Positions 25,580-34,773 are shown, counted from the first letter of the stretch. The stretch: 64,000 nucleotides of DNA from Limnohabitans curvus (GCF_003063475.1 NZ_NESP01000001.1:806001-870000); one strand, 5' to 3'. Program-made: numbers and translations. The notes: generated by a model from the sequence alone, not told the origin.

Positions 25580-26890
25580 ATGAATGACGACGACTTTTCC
25601 GGCTTAGTCAGAAGTGGCTCTCAGCACAGCGTCTCGGTTTCCGAGCACACAGGCAACGCCAAAACCCCAAAAAACATCGTAACTTCCCATGAGGAAGAAA
25701 CCGAAGCGCGTAAACGCGCGTTTGAACAAAAAGCGTTGGATGCTTTAGATGCTGAAAAAGCATTGGCCGATGCACTGGCCGAGCACAGCGAACACAGAGC
25801 GCTAGACGACACCGCCGCTGACGCCAATATCCAAAAAGTGGCGGCCAACAAAGAGTCCGCCAACCGCCAAACCGTTGCTGGCGAGGGCGCTACCAAGCCC
25901 AACATCCAAAACGTTTCCGCCGATGTGCTTGAAGCGAACAAGCAAAAAGTTGGCACTGACAAGATTCAAGACAACATCCAGTCTGTGGACAACAGCAAGG
26001 GCATTGCTGCCAATGTGCAAAATGTTTCTGCGGATGCGATGGCAGCCAACAGGCAAGGCGTCCCAACCGATGTCATTGCAACCAATCAACAAAATATTCC
26101 TGGCGAAAAAGCGATTGCAGCCAATCGACAAGGCATCCCAACTGATGTGATTGCACCCAATGTGCAAGACATCAGCGGCAAACCTCTCACTGCCAACAAC
26201 CAAGCCATTGCACAAGATGCACCGGGGCTCAATCGCCAAGGCCTCGACAACGGCACCGCTGCAGCTGCCAATTTGCAAGCCTTGCCAAAAGACGATGTGG
26301 CGGCCAATCGGCAATCACTAGGTCAAGATGGCAACGCCAAAAACCAGCAAGGCATTGCCACAGATGGCATCAGCACCCATGAACAAAAGCTGGCCAAGCT
26401 AGACGGCCAAGGCAACCAACAACCCCTTGCGCAAGACAGCTTCGGTGCCAATCGTCAAGGGCTTGCCCCTGCTCCCAGCATTGCGCCCAACAACCAAGCC
26501 ATTGGCACAAAGGCCCCCACACTTAACCGTCAGGGCGTCGACAACGGCAAGATTGAATCGCATTTTGAAACCCTACCTTCTGGCGACACAGCGCGCAAAA
26601 AGGTAGCTTTCCCAAGCAGTTCTGGTGCCACAGCAAACACAAAAACAGCGGCTCAACCAGCGATGAAGCCGGGCCAAGCACCACGCCCGCCAATCACGGC
26701 CGCTGTGCAACAAGAAGCCAAGCTCAAACGCGAGCAAATCAGCGACGCTTTCCATGGCCGTCTCGCGGGCATCAAGCACAACGTGGAAGCACTCAACAGC
26801 CGTTTGTCTGACTTTGAAGAAAAAGTTCACAAAGAAGATGCCAACTTGATCAAAGGCAACCCAGAAAACTTTGACATCAAACTCGACTGA
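25580..26890 (+). CDS. Protein of 21 tandem 12-13-residue N-x-Q repeats with a helical C-terminus
   Basis: A 436-residue protein of unknown family. Residues 1-82 are polar, with a charged helix (about 38-72, EEETEARKRAFEQKALDALD). From residue 83 to about 339 the chain is a run of 21 units of 12 residues (five units have 13) with consensus N-x-Q-x-(I/V/L)-x-x-D/G-x-x-x-A. Examples are NRQGVPTDVIAT, NVQNVSADAMAA and NNQAIAQDAPGL. Residues 340-375 are a Pro/Ala/Thr-rich linker. The end (about 376-436) is helical and charged, with VEALNSRLSDFEEKVHKED. There are no signal peptide, membrane helices or cysteines. The regular period suggests a solenoid-like or extended repeat fold. A good terminator follows. 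It lies 46 bp after tRNA-Leu. Confidence 0.8.
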   Translation: MNDDDFSGLVRSGSQHSVSVSEHTGNAKTPKNIVTSHEEETEARKRAFEQKALDALDAEKALADALAEHSEHRALDDTAADANIQKVAANKESANRQTVAGEGATKPNIQNVSADVLEANKQKVGTDKIQDNIQSVDNSKGIAANVQNVSADAMAANRQGVPTDVIATNQQNIPGEKAIAANRQGIPTDVIAPNVQDISGKPLTANNQAIAQDAPGLNRQGLDNGTAAAANLQALPKDDVAANRQSLGQDGNAKNQQGIATDGISTHEQKLAKLDGQGNQQPLAQDSFGANRQGLAPAPSIAPNNQAIGTKAPTLNRQGVDNGKIESHFETLPSGDTARKKVAFPSSSGATANTKTAAQPAMKPGQAPRPPITAAVQQEAKLKREQISDAFHGRLAGIKHNVEALNSRLSDFEEKVHKEDANLIKGNPENFDIKLD

Positions 26891-26943
26891 AGGTCTTGTC
26901 ACCCAGATGCCATGACTTTGGCTTCTTCCTGATTACGATGCAT

Positions 26944-26968
26944 GCCTGCCTGAACCGCAGGCTTTTTT
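26944..26968 (+). terminator. Rho-independent terminator of the repeat-protein gene
   Basis: GCCTGC pairs with GCAGGC over a 7-base loop, followed by six Ts. It lies about 55 bp after the stop and just before the next gene's ribosome site. Confidence 0.85.
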
Positions 26969-26983
26969 GTTTCTGGAGTTCCC

Positions 26984-28105
26984 TTGAGCCACCTCTTTTC
27001 TGAATTCACCCTCACCTCGCCAAGCGGCCCACTGAGCTTGGCCAACCGCGCCATCGTCGCGCCCATGTGCCAATACTCGGCCACCCACGGGCAAGCCAGT
27101 GATTGGCATTTGATGCACTGGGGCAATATGCTCAACAGCGGTGCAGCCATGTTCATCATTGAGGCCACCGCCGTTGTGCCAGAGGGCCGTATCACGCCCA
27201 TGTGCTTAGGGCTGTGGGACGACGCGACAGCTGCGGCCTTGCAAGACAAGCTGCATCGCGCACGCCAGCTGGCCCCCAAGGTGCCTGTGTGCATTCAACT
27301 CGCCCACGCAGGCCGCAAAGCATCCAGCGCCGTACCGTGGCAAGGCGGCCAGTTGCTCAGGCCTGAGCAAGGCGGTTGGTCAACCGAAGGCCCCTCCCCC
27401 ATCCCGCATTTGGCGCAAGAAACCGCGCCGCACGAACTCGATGCCAAGGGCTTTGAACACATCAAACAAGCCTTTGCCAAAGCCGCACAACGCGCCGAAG
27501 CCATGGGCATTGAAGCCATCGAGCTGCACGGCGCACACGGCTATTTGCTGCACCAATTCTTGTCGCCCGTGGCGAACCACCGTACCGACAGCTACGGCGG
27601 CAATTTTGACAACCGCACACGCTTCCCCATGGAAGTGTTTGAGGCGGTGCGTGCGGTTTACAAAGGCACGCTGGGCATGCGCATCTCGGCCTCGGACTGG
27701 GTGGACAACGGCTGGACGCCTGAAGAAACCGCAGACTTCTCGTTGCGCTTGAAACTCGCAGGCGCCGACTTTGTGCACATCTCATCAGGTGGCGTGGCCG
27801 CACAGCAAAAGATTGCTTTGGGGCCAGACTACCAAGTGCCTTTCGCCAAATTGGTGAAACAAAAAACTAATCTGCCCACCATCACCGTGGGCCTCATCAC
27901 CGAGCCTCAACAAGCCGAAGACATCTTGGCGCGCGGCGATGCCGACCTGATCGCGCTCGCCCGCGCCTTCCTCTACAAACCTCGCTGGGTGTGGGAGGCG
28001 GCGGCTGCGTTGCACGGCACGGTGCAAGCCAGCCCGCAATATTGGCGCTGCATGCCCCGTGAAGCACAAGGCATTTTTGACGCCGTGCAAATGGGACAAC
28101 GATAA
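26984..28105 (+). CDS. NADH:flavin oxidoreductase of the Old Yellow Enzyme family (YqjM-like)
   Basis: A 373-residue FMN enzyme that reduces activated C=C bonds with NAD(P)H. The N-terminus has LANRAIVAPMCQYSA, with the Cys typical of the YqjM class that tunes FMN potential. Substrate-binding His residues lie in IQLAHAGRKAS and ELHGAHGYLLHQFLSP, and SYGGNFDNRTRFPMEV and DLIALARAFLYKPRW are family hallmarks. The start is TTG at 26984 with GGAG 6-9 bases upstream, and no in-frame ATG suits the N-terminal alignment. The physiological substrate is unknown. A Bug-type receptor gene follows 22 bp later, probably on the same transcript. Confidence 0.92.
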   Translation: MSHLFSEFTLTSPSGPLSLANRAIVAPMCQYSATHGQASDWHLMHWGNMLNSGAAMFIIEATAVVPEGRITPMCLGLWDDATAAALQDKLHRARQLAPKVPVCIQLAHAGRKASSAVPWQGGQLLRPEQGGWSTEGPSPIPHLAQETAPHELDAKGFEHIKQAFAKAAQRAEAMGIEAIELHGAHGYLLHQFLSPVANHRTDSYGGNFDNRTRFPMEVFEAVRAVYKGTLGMRISASDWVDNGWTPEETADFSLRLKLAGADFVHISSGGVAAQQKIALGPDYQVPFAKLVKQKTNLPTITVGLITEPQQAEDILARGDADLIALARAFLYKPRWVWEAAAALHGTVQASPQYWRCMPREAQGIFDAVQMGQR

Positions 28106-28127
28106 AAAAACGAACAGGAGACAACAC

Positions 28128-29129
28128 ATGACACACCTCACACGTCGCAGCCTCAACGCAGCTTTGATGGCCGCTACCATCATCAGCACAGGCGCATTTC
28201 TAGCCCCACTCGCGGCACACGCACAAGCTGACGCCTATCCCAACAAACCCATCACCTTGGTGGTGCCCAACCCACCTGGCGGCTTGGTGGACACCTCAGC
28301 CCGTCTGGTGAGCGAACCTTTGGCACGCGTCACGGGCCAATCGGTGGTGGTCGACAACAAACCCGGTGGCAGTGGCAACTTGGCCTATTCCAACGTGGCG
28401 CGCAGCGCCAAAGACGGCTACACCGTGCTGGTGTCGTACTCGGGCTATCACATTGCCAACCCCATCCTGATGGACAAACTGCCGTGGGAGTTGAAAGACC
28501 TCACACCCGTGGGCCTCATCACCGTGGCCACCAATGTGATTGCGGTTCACCCCTCGGTGCCCGCCAACAACTTGAAAGAGTTCATCACGTGGGCCAAACA
28601 AAACCCGGGCAAGCTCAACTACGCCTCGCAAGGCAATGGCTCGGTGTCGCACATCGGCACGGAAATCTTCAAACAGCAAACCGGCATTGAAATGACGCAC
28701 GTGCCCTACAAGGGTTCGGGCCAAGCGATTCAAGACGTGCTGGCCGGTCAAGTGCAGGTGTTCATCACCACTCCGCCTTCGGTGATGGGCCACGTGCTCA
28801 ACGGCAAGCTCAAGGCGCTGGCCGTCACAGGAAAAACGCGCCACCCACAGCTGCCGCAAGTGCCCACCGCCGCAGAAGCTGGCTTGAGTGGCTTTGAACT
28901 GGAATCATGGGTGGCCTTGTACGTGCCGAACGGCACGCCCAAAGAGGTGGTGCAAAAGCTCTCAGCCGATGTCAAACGCAGCATGGAACAACCAGAGACC
29001 AAGCAACGCGCCGATGCCGCAGGCATAGAAGTGCGCTACCTCACGCCCGACAACACCACCAAGCTGCTAGAGCGCGACACAGCTAGCTGGGCCAAGGCCA
29101 TCAAAGCGGGCAACATCAAGTTTGATTGA
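28128..29129 (+). CDS. Bug-family tripartite tricarboxylate transporter substrate-binding protein
   Basis: A 333-residue periplasmic receptor of the Bug/TctC family, much expanded in Burkholderiales. The twin-arginine-like start (TRRSLNAALMAATIISTGAF) gives a long signal peptide, cleaved near AHAQA. The family signature YPNKPITLVVPNPPGG leads the mature chain. LVSEPLARVTGQSVVVDNKPGG, HVPYKGSGQAIQDVLAGQVQ and LKALAVTGKTRHPQLPQVPT follow. An AGGAG site lies 9 bases before the ATG. No TctA/TctB membrane genes are adjacent, the common orphan situation for Bug proteins, so the carboxylate ligand is unassigned. Confidence 0.93.
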   Translation: MTHLTRRSLNAALMAATIISTGAFLAPLAAHAQADAYPNKPITLVVPNPPGGLVDTSARLVSEPLARVTGQSVVVDNKPGGSGNLAYSNVARSAKDGYTVLVSYSGYHIANPILMDKLPWELKDLTPVGLITVATNVIAVHPSVPANNLKEFITWAKQNPGKLNYASQGNGSVSHIGTEIFKQQTGIEMTHVPYKGSGQAIQDVLAGQVQVFITTPPSVMGHVLNGKLKALAVTGKTRHPQLPQVPTAAEAGLSGFELESWVALYVPNGTPKEVVQKLSADVKRSMEQPETKQRADAAGIEVRYLTPDNTTKLLERDTASWAKAIKAGNIKFD

Positions 29130-29177
29130 TGCGGGTTTGGGTCGGCGCTTGAAACAAGCCGTCCCACCCCAAAACCA

Positions 29178-30092
29178 TCACATCAAACCCTGCTCCACGT
29201 CTGCGTAGCGCAGTTGCAAACGGAGCTCGCGCTTCATGCGCGTGTTCACCATACGGCGCGACTCGCTCATGAAGCTCAGCTGCATGGCAGGCAGCTCGGT
29301 TTGCGCTTGGGCACGGCTGATGCGCGGTGGTTTGGCCAAGCCATACAGGCTCGCCGCCATGTCAAAGTAGTCGCCCATCAACAGCTGGCTGTCGTCGTTC
29401 ACGTTGTAAATACGTTGGGGCTGGCCACGCCACAACGCCAACTGACAGGCACGCGCCAAATCGTCGGCATGGATGTGGTTGGTGAACACATCGTCCTCAC
29501 GCGCCAGCACAGGCGTGCCACGCAACAGGCGTTCACGCGGCGTACCGCCATCACGGTCAGGCGCGTAGATGCCGGGAATGCGCAACACACTCACCCGCAC
29601 GGTGCTGGAACGCAAGCGCCCCACATGACGCACGCGTGCTTCGGCATCCACACGACGCTGCGCTCTGGGCGTGATGGGGTTGACCCTCCGGCTTTCATCC
29701 ACCCAATCGCCCGCACAGTCGCCATACACACCGCTGGTGGAGCCATACACCACGCTGCGCGGCGCGCTTCGGCGCATCAACAGGCGGGTCAGCGTCAAAG
29801 TGCGCGGGTCTGTGCTGCCCTGCAAAGGCGGAGGCGCCAAGTGCAGCACCCGCGTGGCCCAGCCCGCCAAGCGCTGCAGACTGGCTGGTACATCCAAATT
29901 ACCCACGATGGGCGTTACACCTTGGGCGCGCAAAGCGGCCACACGCTCGGAGCTAGAGGTGAGCGCCACCACCCGCACATGGCGCTGCACGCGCACCACG
30001 CGCTGGCCCACATCACCGCAACCGATGATGAGCAAACGCTCGCGTTTGAAGCGAGAAGGCAAGGCGCCGAGGGGGGATTGATGGACAGGCAA
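29178..30092 (-). CDS. NAD(P)-dependent epimerase/dehydratase-like protein (YeeZ type)
   Basis: A 304-residue extended-SDR protein. The nucleotide-binding strand is RLLIIGCGDVGQRVV near residue 20, a Gly-x-Gly-x-x-Gly variant. SVVYGSTSGVYGD near residue 112 corresponds to the catalytic Ser/Thr-Tyr region, but the usual YxxxK helix is not obvious. RVSVLRIPGIYAPDR and NHIHADDLARAC resemble YeeZ-like proteins. A TTG start at 30092 is the only upstream option, with another TTG at 30062, so the N-terminus is uncertain. It is divergent from the ferredoxin-reductase gene, 34 bp apart. No substrate is assignable. Confidence 0.8.
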   Translation of the reverse strand: MPVHQSPLGALPSRFKRERLLIIGCGDVGQRVVRVQRHVRVVALTSSSERVAALRAQGVTPIVGNLDVPASLQRLAGWATRVLHLAPPPLQGSTDPRTLTLTRLLMRRSAPRSVVYGSTSGVYGDCAGDWVDESRRVNPITPRAQRRVDAEARVRHVGRLRSSTVRVSVLRIPGIYAPDRDGGTPRERLLRGTPVLAREDDVFTNHIHADDLARACQLALWRGQPQRIYNVNDDSQLLMGDYFDMAASLYGLAKPPRISRAQAQTELPAMQLSFMSESRRMVNTRMKRELRLQLRYADVEQGLM

Positions 30093-30126
30093 AATACACC
30101 CTATAAAAGTTCAAGGATACCCAAAG

Positions 30127-31158
30127 ATGAGTTTCAACATCACGGTCCAACCCAGCGGCCGCGCATTCACCGCCACTTCTGACGAAACCCTGCTGGCCGC
30201 CGGCCTGCGCCAAGGCATTGGCCTGCCCTACGGCTGCAAAGACGGCGCTTGCGGCTCCTGCAAATGCAAAAAGATTTCAGGCGAAGTGACCCACGGCACC
30301 CACCAAGAAAAAGCCTTGAGTGCGGACGAAGAAGCCAACGGCTTTGTGCTCACCTGCTGCGCCACCGCCCACAGCGATGTGGTGCTGGAGTCGCGCCAAG
30401 TGGTGGAAGAAGGTGCCTTCCCCATCAAGAAAATGCCAGTGCGTGTCGTCTCACTTGAGAAAGTCTCGCACGATGTGATGGTCGTCAAACTGCAATTGCC
30501 TGCGACCGACCCCATGAAATTCCATGCCGGTCAGTACGTCGACTTTTTGTTGCGCGATGGTGACCGCCGCAGCTATTCGATGGCCAATGCGCCACACACC
30601 TTCGTCGAAGGCGCGCCAGCGATTGAGCTGTACATCCGTCACATGCCTGGTGGCAAGTTCACCGACCACGTGTTTGGCGCGATGAAAGAAAAAGAAATCC
30701 AACGCATCGAAGGCCCGCAAGGCAGCTTCTTCTTGCGTGAAGACTCAGACAAACCTTTGGTGTTTTTGGCTTCAGGCACTGGCTTTGCGCCTATCAAGGC
30801 CATCTTGGAGCACATGCAGCACAAAGGCATCACACGCCCTGTGTCGCTTTACTGGGGCGGCCGCCGCCCTGCCGACTTGTACATGCACGACTGGGTGCAA
30901 GCGCAAGCCGCCGCGATGCCAAACCTCACCTACATACCCGTGGTGTCTGACGCATTGCCAGAAGACAGCTGGACAGGCCGCACAGGCTTTGTACACGCTG
31001 CGGTGTTGCAAGACCATGCCGACCTCAGCGGTCATCAGGTGTACGCCTGCGGCGCGCCCATCGTGGTGGACTCGGCCCGCACGGCCTATACCCAAGCGGG
31101 CTTGCCATCCGACGAGTTCTACGCAGACTCGTTCACCTCTGCAGCCGACAAGGTTTAA
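30127..31158 (+). CDS. 2Fe-2S ferredoxin-NAD(P)H reductase fusion (CDP-6-deoxy-delta-3,4-glucoseen reductase-like)
   Basis: A 343-residue electron-transfer flavoprotein. Residues 1-92 are a plant-type 2Fe-2S ferredoxin with ligands in GCKDGACGSCKC and VLTCCA. About 100-200 is an FAD domain (DRRSYSMANAP binds flavin). The rest is an NAD-binding domain (FLASGTGFAPIKAILEHM, YWGGRRPADLYM, HQVYACGAP). This domain order is shared by AscD/RfbI-type reductases and by oxygenase reductase components. No deoxysugar or oxygenase genes lie nearby, so it probably serves a general or unlinked acceptor. Two membrane-protein genes follow on the same strand. Confidence 0.9.
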   Translation: MSFNITVQPSGRAFTATSDETLLAAGLRQGIGLPYGCKDGACGSCKCKKISGEVTHGTHQEKALSADEEANGFVLTCCATAHSDVVLESRQVVEEGAFPIKKMPVRVVSLEKVSHDVMVVKLQLPATDPMKFHAGQYVDFLLRDGDRRSYSMANAPHTFVEGAPAIELYIRHMPGGKFTDHVFGAMKEKEIQRIEGPQGSFFLREDSDKPLVFLASGTGFAPIKAILEHMQHKGITRPVSLYWGGRRPADLYMHDWVQAQAAAMPNLTYIPVVSDALPEDSWTGRTGFVHAAVLQDHADLSGHQVYACGAPIVVDSARTAYTQAGLPSDEFYADSFTSAADKV

Positions 31159-31181
31159 TCACCCGACGTAGACTGCGTGTC

Positions 31182-31958
31182 ATGCACCTCATCACCCCAC
31201 ACCCCGATCTAGAAGCCAAAGACATTGAAATGTTCAGGCCCATGCACTGGCTCGCGCTGGCATGGAAAGACATGGAACGCTGCCCCACCGCAGGCGTGAC
31301 ACATGGCTTGATCCTCGCGATCATCGGTGGTGGCTTGTTTTGGTTTGCACGCCATGAGTTTTGGTGGATCGCAGCCATGCTATCTGCCTGCATGATCGTG
31401 GCACCTTTATTGGCCATGGGCTTGTATGAGATCAGCCGCCGCTTAGAACGCAACGAAGAGGCGACCTTGACGGATGCCTTTCGCATTTGGACTTCTGGTG
31501 ATAAACGCCTGATTCAATTTGGTTTACTGCTGGCTTTGTCGAGTGCGGGTTGGTTGGTGTGCTCAGCAGCCTTGATTCACTGGATGCTGCCCGCCAGCGT
31601 GCACACACCTGCCGACTTTGTGCGGCTGGTCGTGCTGCAATCCAACTTTGGTTTGTTTGAAATTTGGGTGTTCATGAGTGCGCTGATCGCCGCGCCCATG
31701 TTTGCCTCTACGCTGGTGACCATTCCTTTGTTGATGGATCACCCCACGCTCACCGTGCAACAAGCGGTGCTGACCAGCTGGCGCGTGGTAGCCCTTAACC
31801 CATTCGCCATGGCGTGCTGGGCTGGCATTTTGTGTTTGTTTACAGCGCTGGGCATTGGCTCAGCCTTTTTAGGCTTACTCGGTGTGGTGCCCATGTTGGG
31901 ACACGCCAGTTGGCACGCTTACCGGGACCTGGTCGCTTACGACCCATCGGTTCACTGA
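31182..31958 (+). CDS. DUF2189-family integral membrane protein
   Basis: A 258-residue polytopic membrane protein with about six hydrophobic segments. A conserved-looking N-terminal cytoplasmic piece (MFRPMHWLALAWKDMERCPTAG) precedes the first helix (about 43-56). RRLERNEEATLTDAFRIW lies in a cytoplasmic loop, typical of DUF2189. It has no catalytic motif, and its role is unknown. It is 23 bp after the ferredoxin-reductase stop and 6 bp before a small membrane gene, so the three are probably one transcription unit. Confidence 0.82.
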   Translation: MHLITPHPDLEAKDIEMFRPMHWLALAWKDMERCPTAGVTHGLILAIIGGGLFWFARHEFWWIAAMLSACMIVAPLLAMGLYEISRRLERNEEATLTDAFRIWTSGDKRLIQFGLLLALSSAGWLVCSAALIHWMLPASVHTPADFVRLVVLQSNFGLFEIWVFMSALIAAPMFASTLVTIPLLMDHPTLTVQQAVLTSWRVVALNPFAMACWAGILCLFTALGIGSAFLGLLGVVPMLGHASWHAYRDLVAYDPSVH

Positions 31959-31964
31959 GTTTTT

Positions 31965-32165
31965 ATGACAGAAGAACAATTTGCCCAATTTGGGCTGACC
32001 TTTGGCGTGGGCGGCTTCATGCTGTACATGCTGTTCATTATTTTTCAGCTGGCCCGTGAATCCAAAGCTGGCAAGTTCGGCACCTTCGTGTTGTTCTTGG
32101 TGCTGGCCTTTGGCATGCTCGGCTTTGTGGCCAAGCAAGTGCTGATCTGGATGATGGAGGGCTAA
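31965..32165 (+). CDS. DUF2788-family small membrane protein
   Basis: A 66-residue protein with two membrane helices (about 10-28 and 40-62) joined by a short basic loop (ARESKAGKFG). The start MTEEQFAQFGLTFGVGGFM and the helix content fit DUF2788, a small family known mainly from betaproteobacteria. Function is unknown. It is the last gene of the rightward unit and converges with livF. Confidence 0.85.
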   Translation: MTEEQFAQFGLTFGVGGFMLYMLFIIFQLARESKAGKFGTFVLFLVLAFGMLGFVAKQVLIWMMEG

Positions 32166-32182
32166 ACCCTCCTCTGCCACGC

Positions 32183-32911
32183 TTATTCGCCTAGATAAGC
32201 CTCGCGCACTTTCGGGTCGTGCAGCATTTCATGTGCATCACCACTCAAAGTAATCAGACCCGACTCCATCACATAACCACGGTCTGCAATTTGCAAGGCG
32301 CGGCTGGCGTTTTGTTCGACCAACAAAATCGTCACGCCTTGGGCTGACACTTCTTGAATCACTTCAAAGATTTTGTCCACCATGATGGGTGACAAGCCCA
32401 TCGACGGCTCGTCGAGCAACAGCACTTTGGGGCGGCTCATCAACGCACGGCCCATCGCCAACATTTGCTGCTCACCGCCGGACATGGTGCCTGCCAATTG
32501 GTCGCGGCGTTCTTTGAGACGCGGGAAGGTGGTGAAGACGCGCTCGATGTCGTCCGCAATGGCTGCGTTGTCGTCGCGGATGTAGGCACCCATTTGCAGG
32601 TTCTCAACGATGGTCATGCGTGTGAACACACCACGCCCTTCGGGGACCATGGCCAAGCCTTGTTGCACCAAATCCCAAGGACCTTGTCCGTCAATGGTTT
32701 TGCCTGCCAGCTGAATATGGCCACCACCCAAGGGCAATAACCCCGTGATGGCTTTCATGGTGGTAGTTTTGCCTGCGCCGTTGGAGCCGATGAGCGAAAC
32801 CAATTCGCCCTCGCGCACCTCCAGGCTCACGCCTTTGACGGCTTGAATGCCGCCATACGCCACCTTCACATCGTGGACGCTCAACAGCACCGCTGCGTTG
32901 TCGTGTGTCAT
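32183..32911 (-). CDS. livF: Branched-chain amino acid ABC transporter ATP-binding protein LivF
   Basis: A 242-residue ATPase of the HAAT importer family. Walker A is GSNGAGKTTTMKAI, the Q-loop region is 'MVPEGRGVFTRMTI' (the LivF hallmark PEGR), the ABC signature is TMSGGEQQMLAMGRAL, Walker B is VLLLDEPSMGLSP, and the H-loop side is ILLVEQNASRAL. The start is the ATG at 32911 with GGGAGGG upstream, 1 bp from the livG stop. It is the last gene of livHMGF. No LivJ/K-type receptor gene is in this cluster. Confidence 0.96.
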   Translation of the reverse strand: MTHDNAAVLLSVHDVKVAYGGIQAVKGVSLEVREGELVSLIGSNGAGKTTTMKAITGLLPLGGGHIQLAGKTIDGQGPWDLVQQGLAMVPEGRGVFTRMTIVENLQMGAYIRDDNAAIADDIERVFTTFPRLKERRDQLAGTMSGGEQQMLAMGRALMSRPKVLLLDEPSMGLSPIMVDKIFEVIQEVSAQGVTILLVEQNASRALQIADRGYVMESGLITLSGDAHEMLHDPKVREAYLGE

Positions 32912-32912
32912 C

Positions 32913-33683
32913 TCAATGCCCTCCCGTGCCGAGATAGGCTTCAATCACTTGCGGGTTGCGCTGCACCTCAGCCGGTGTGCCTTGGGCAATCACTTTGCCG
33001 TAGTCAAGCACGGTCACGCGGTCACACAAGCCCATGACCAACTTCACATCGTGCTCGATCAACAGCACGGTGCGGTGGTCGCGGCGAATTTTGTCAATCA
33101 ACTCGCGCAGCTGTATTTTTTCAGTGGCGTTCATGCCAGCGGCAGGTTCGTCCAGTGCAATGAGCTGCGGGTCGGTGGCCAAAGCACGCGCAATTTCTAA
33201 GCGACGCTGATCGCCATAACTCAGCGTGCGCGCCTTGTAGTCGGCCAAGTTGGCAATGCCCACGTAGTCCAGCAGTTCACGCGCGCGGTGCTCAATCGCC
33301 AATTCTTCGGCTTTGAATTTGCTCGTTCTGAAAATCGCACCGAGCAAGCCAGAGCCCGTGCGCACATGTCGGCCCACCATCACGTTTTCCAACGCGGTCA
33401 TTTCGGCAAACAAACGGATGTTTTGAAATGTGCGTGCAATGCCGGCCTGCGCCACCAAGTGCACCTCGGTGGGTTCATACGGTTTGCCCGCCAACTCAAA
33501 GCTGCCGCTGTCAGGCGTGTACAAGCCTGTGATGACGTTGAAAAAGGTGGTTTTGCCAGCGCCGTTGGGGCCAATCAGGCCATAGACCTGACCGCGTTCA
33601 ATTTGCATGCGCACATCGGTCAGGGCCTGCAAACCGCCGAAGCGTTTGGAAATGCCCGAGACATTCAACACGAGGTCGCTCAT
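32913..33683 (-). CDS. livG: Branched-chain amino acid ABC transporter ATP-binding protein LivG
   Basis: A 256-residue ATPase. Walker A is GPNGAGKTTFFNVITG, the Q-loop stretch AGIARTFQNIRLF is diagnostic of LivG, and the signature TLSYGDQRRLEIARAL and Walker B LIALDEPAAGMN follow. The longer spacer between the Q-loop and signature (RTGSGLLGAIFRT) is normal for LivG. It overlaps livM by 4 bp. It pairs with LivF to drive the LivH/LivM channel. Confidence 0.96.
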   Translation of the reverse strand: MSDLVLNVSGISKRFGGLQALTDVRMQIERGQVYGLIGPNGAGKTTFFNVITGLYTPDSGSFELAGKPYEPTEVHLVAQAGIARTFQNIRLFAEMTALENVMVGRHVRTGSGLLGAIFRTSKFKAEELAIEHRARELLDYVGIANLADYKARTLSYGDQRRLEIARALATDPQLIALDEPAAGMNATEKIQLRELIDKIRRDHRTVLLIEHDVKLVMGLCDRVTVLDYGKVIAQGTPAEVQRNPQVIEAYLGTGGH

Positions 33684-34768
33684 TGCGCACCTCCCTGTGG
33701 GTTGAGGTTTTTGCCATGTTCAGGCGTGGGCCACAAACCGCGTGGCTTCCACAACATGATGGTGACCATGGCCAAGGCTATCAGCAGTTGACGCAAGATG
33801 GCGGCATCCAATCGGCCATCGGTCATGGCTTGCAAGGGGCTGGCCACATAGCGCAACACCTCAGGCAAAGCAGCCAACAACACCGCACCCAAGATGACGC
33901 CGGGCAAATGGCCCAAGCCGCCCAGCACCACCATCGCCACAATCATCACCGACTCCATGAGGCTGAAGGACTCGGGCGACACAAAACCTTGGAAGGCCGC
34001 AAACATCGCGCCTGAAATACCGCCAAACGTGGCGCCCATGCCAAAGGCCATGAGCTTCAAGTTGCGCGTGTTCAAGCCCATGGCTTTCGCCGCAATTTCG
34101 TCTTCACGAATCGCCATCCAAGCGCGGCCAATGCGCGAGTACTCAAGGCGATGGCAAATCACCACACTCACGACCACGAGCGTGAGAAACAGGTAGTAAT
34201 ACAAGGTGACCGAAGACAACTCGATGAAGCCCAAATCCAAACGCTTGGACAGCGGGTAGCCAAAGACACTCACCGCATCAATCTGCCCCAAGCCCTTGGG
34301 GCCGTTGGTGATGTTGACGGGGTGGTCGAGGTTGTTCAAAAACACGCGGATGATTTCGCCAAAGCCCAAGGTGACGATGGCCAAGTAGTCACCGCGCAGC
34401 TTCAAGGTGGGCGCGCCCAACAGCACACCAAACAAACCTGCCAAGCCTGCGGCCAGTGGCAACACCAGCCATAAGCTGAGATGCAAACCATCGGGAAACA
34501 TCACCGCAATCCATGGAAACACTTCGGTCAAATGCGGTGATGCCAAAAGCCCAAACAAATACGCGCCAACGGCAAAGAAGGCCACATAGCCCAAATCGAG
34601 CAAACCTGCGTAACCCACCACGATGTTCAAGCCCAGCGCCAGCAACACGTACAGCAGTGACATGTCGGCAATACGCACCCACGCATTGCCAAAGCTTTGC
34701 AGCACCAGTGGCAACACCAGCAGCACAGCGGCCATGAGCCAACGGTTCGAGAAAATTTTGTGTTGCAT
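33680..34768 (-). CDS. livM: Branched-chain amino acid ABC transporter permease LivM
   Basis: A 362-residue inner-membrane permease with around nine to ten hydrophobic helices. The family segments LALGLNIVVGYAGLLDLGYVAFFAVGAY (split over helices 2-3), GAPTLKLRGDYLAIVTLGFGEI and VVLGGLGHLPGVILGA are present. 'REDEIAAKAMGLNTRNLKLMAF' is the cytoplasmic EAA-like loop contacting the ATPases. The ATG at 34768 was chosen, with a TTG three codons earlier also possible. It lies 5 bp after livH. Confidence 0.95.
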   Translation of the reverse strand: MQHKIFSNRWLMAAVLLVLPLVLQSFGNAWVRIADMSLLYVLLALGLNIVVGYAGLLDLGYVAFFAVGAYLFGLLASPHLTEVFPWIAVMFPDGLHLSLWLVLPLAAGLAGLFGVLLGAPTLKLRGDYLAIVTLGFGEIIRVFLNNLDHPVNITNGPKGLGQIDAVSVFGYPLSKRLDLGFIELSSVTLYYYLFLTLVVVSVVICHRLEYSRIGRAWMAIREDEIAAKAMGLNTRNLKLMAFGMGATFGGISGAMFAAFQGFVSPESFSLMESVMIVAMVVLGGLGHLPGVILGAVLLAALPEVLRYVASPLQAMTDGRLDAAILRQLLIALAMVTIMLWKPRGLWPTPEHGKNLNPQGGAQ

Positions 34769-34773
34769 CTGTC

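Noticed and set aside
25580..26890. Repeat gene read as a tandem DNA repeat or CRISPR-like array
   Set aside because: The periodicity is at protein level. The DNA units have diverged, no constant repeat-spacer structure exists, and no cas genes are present.
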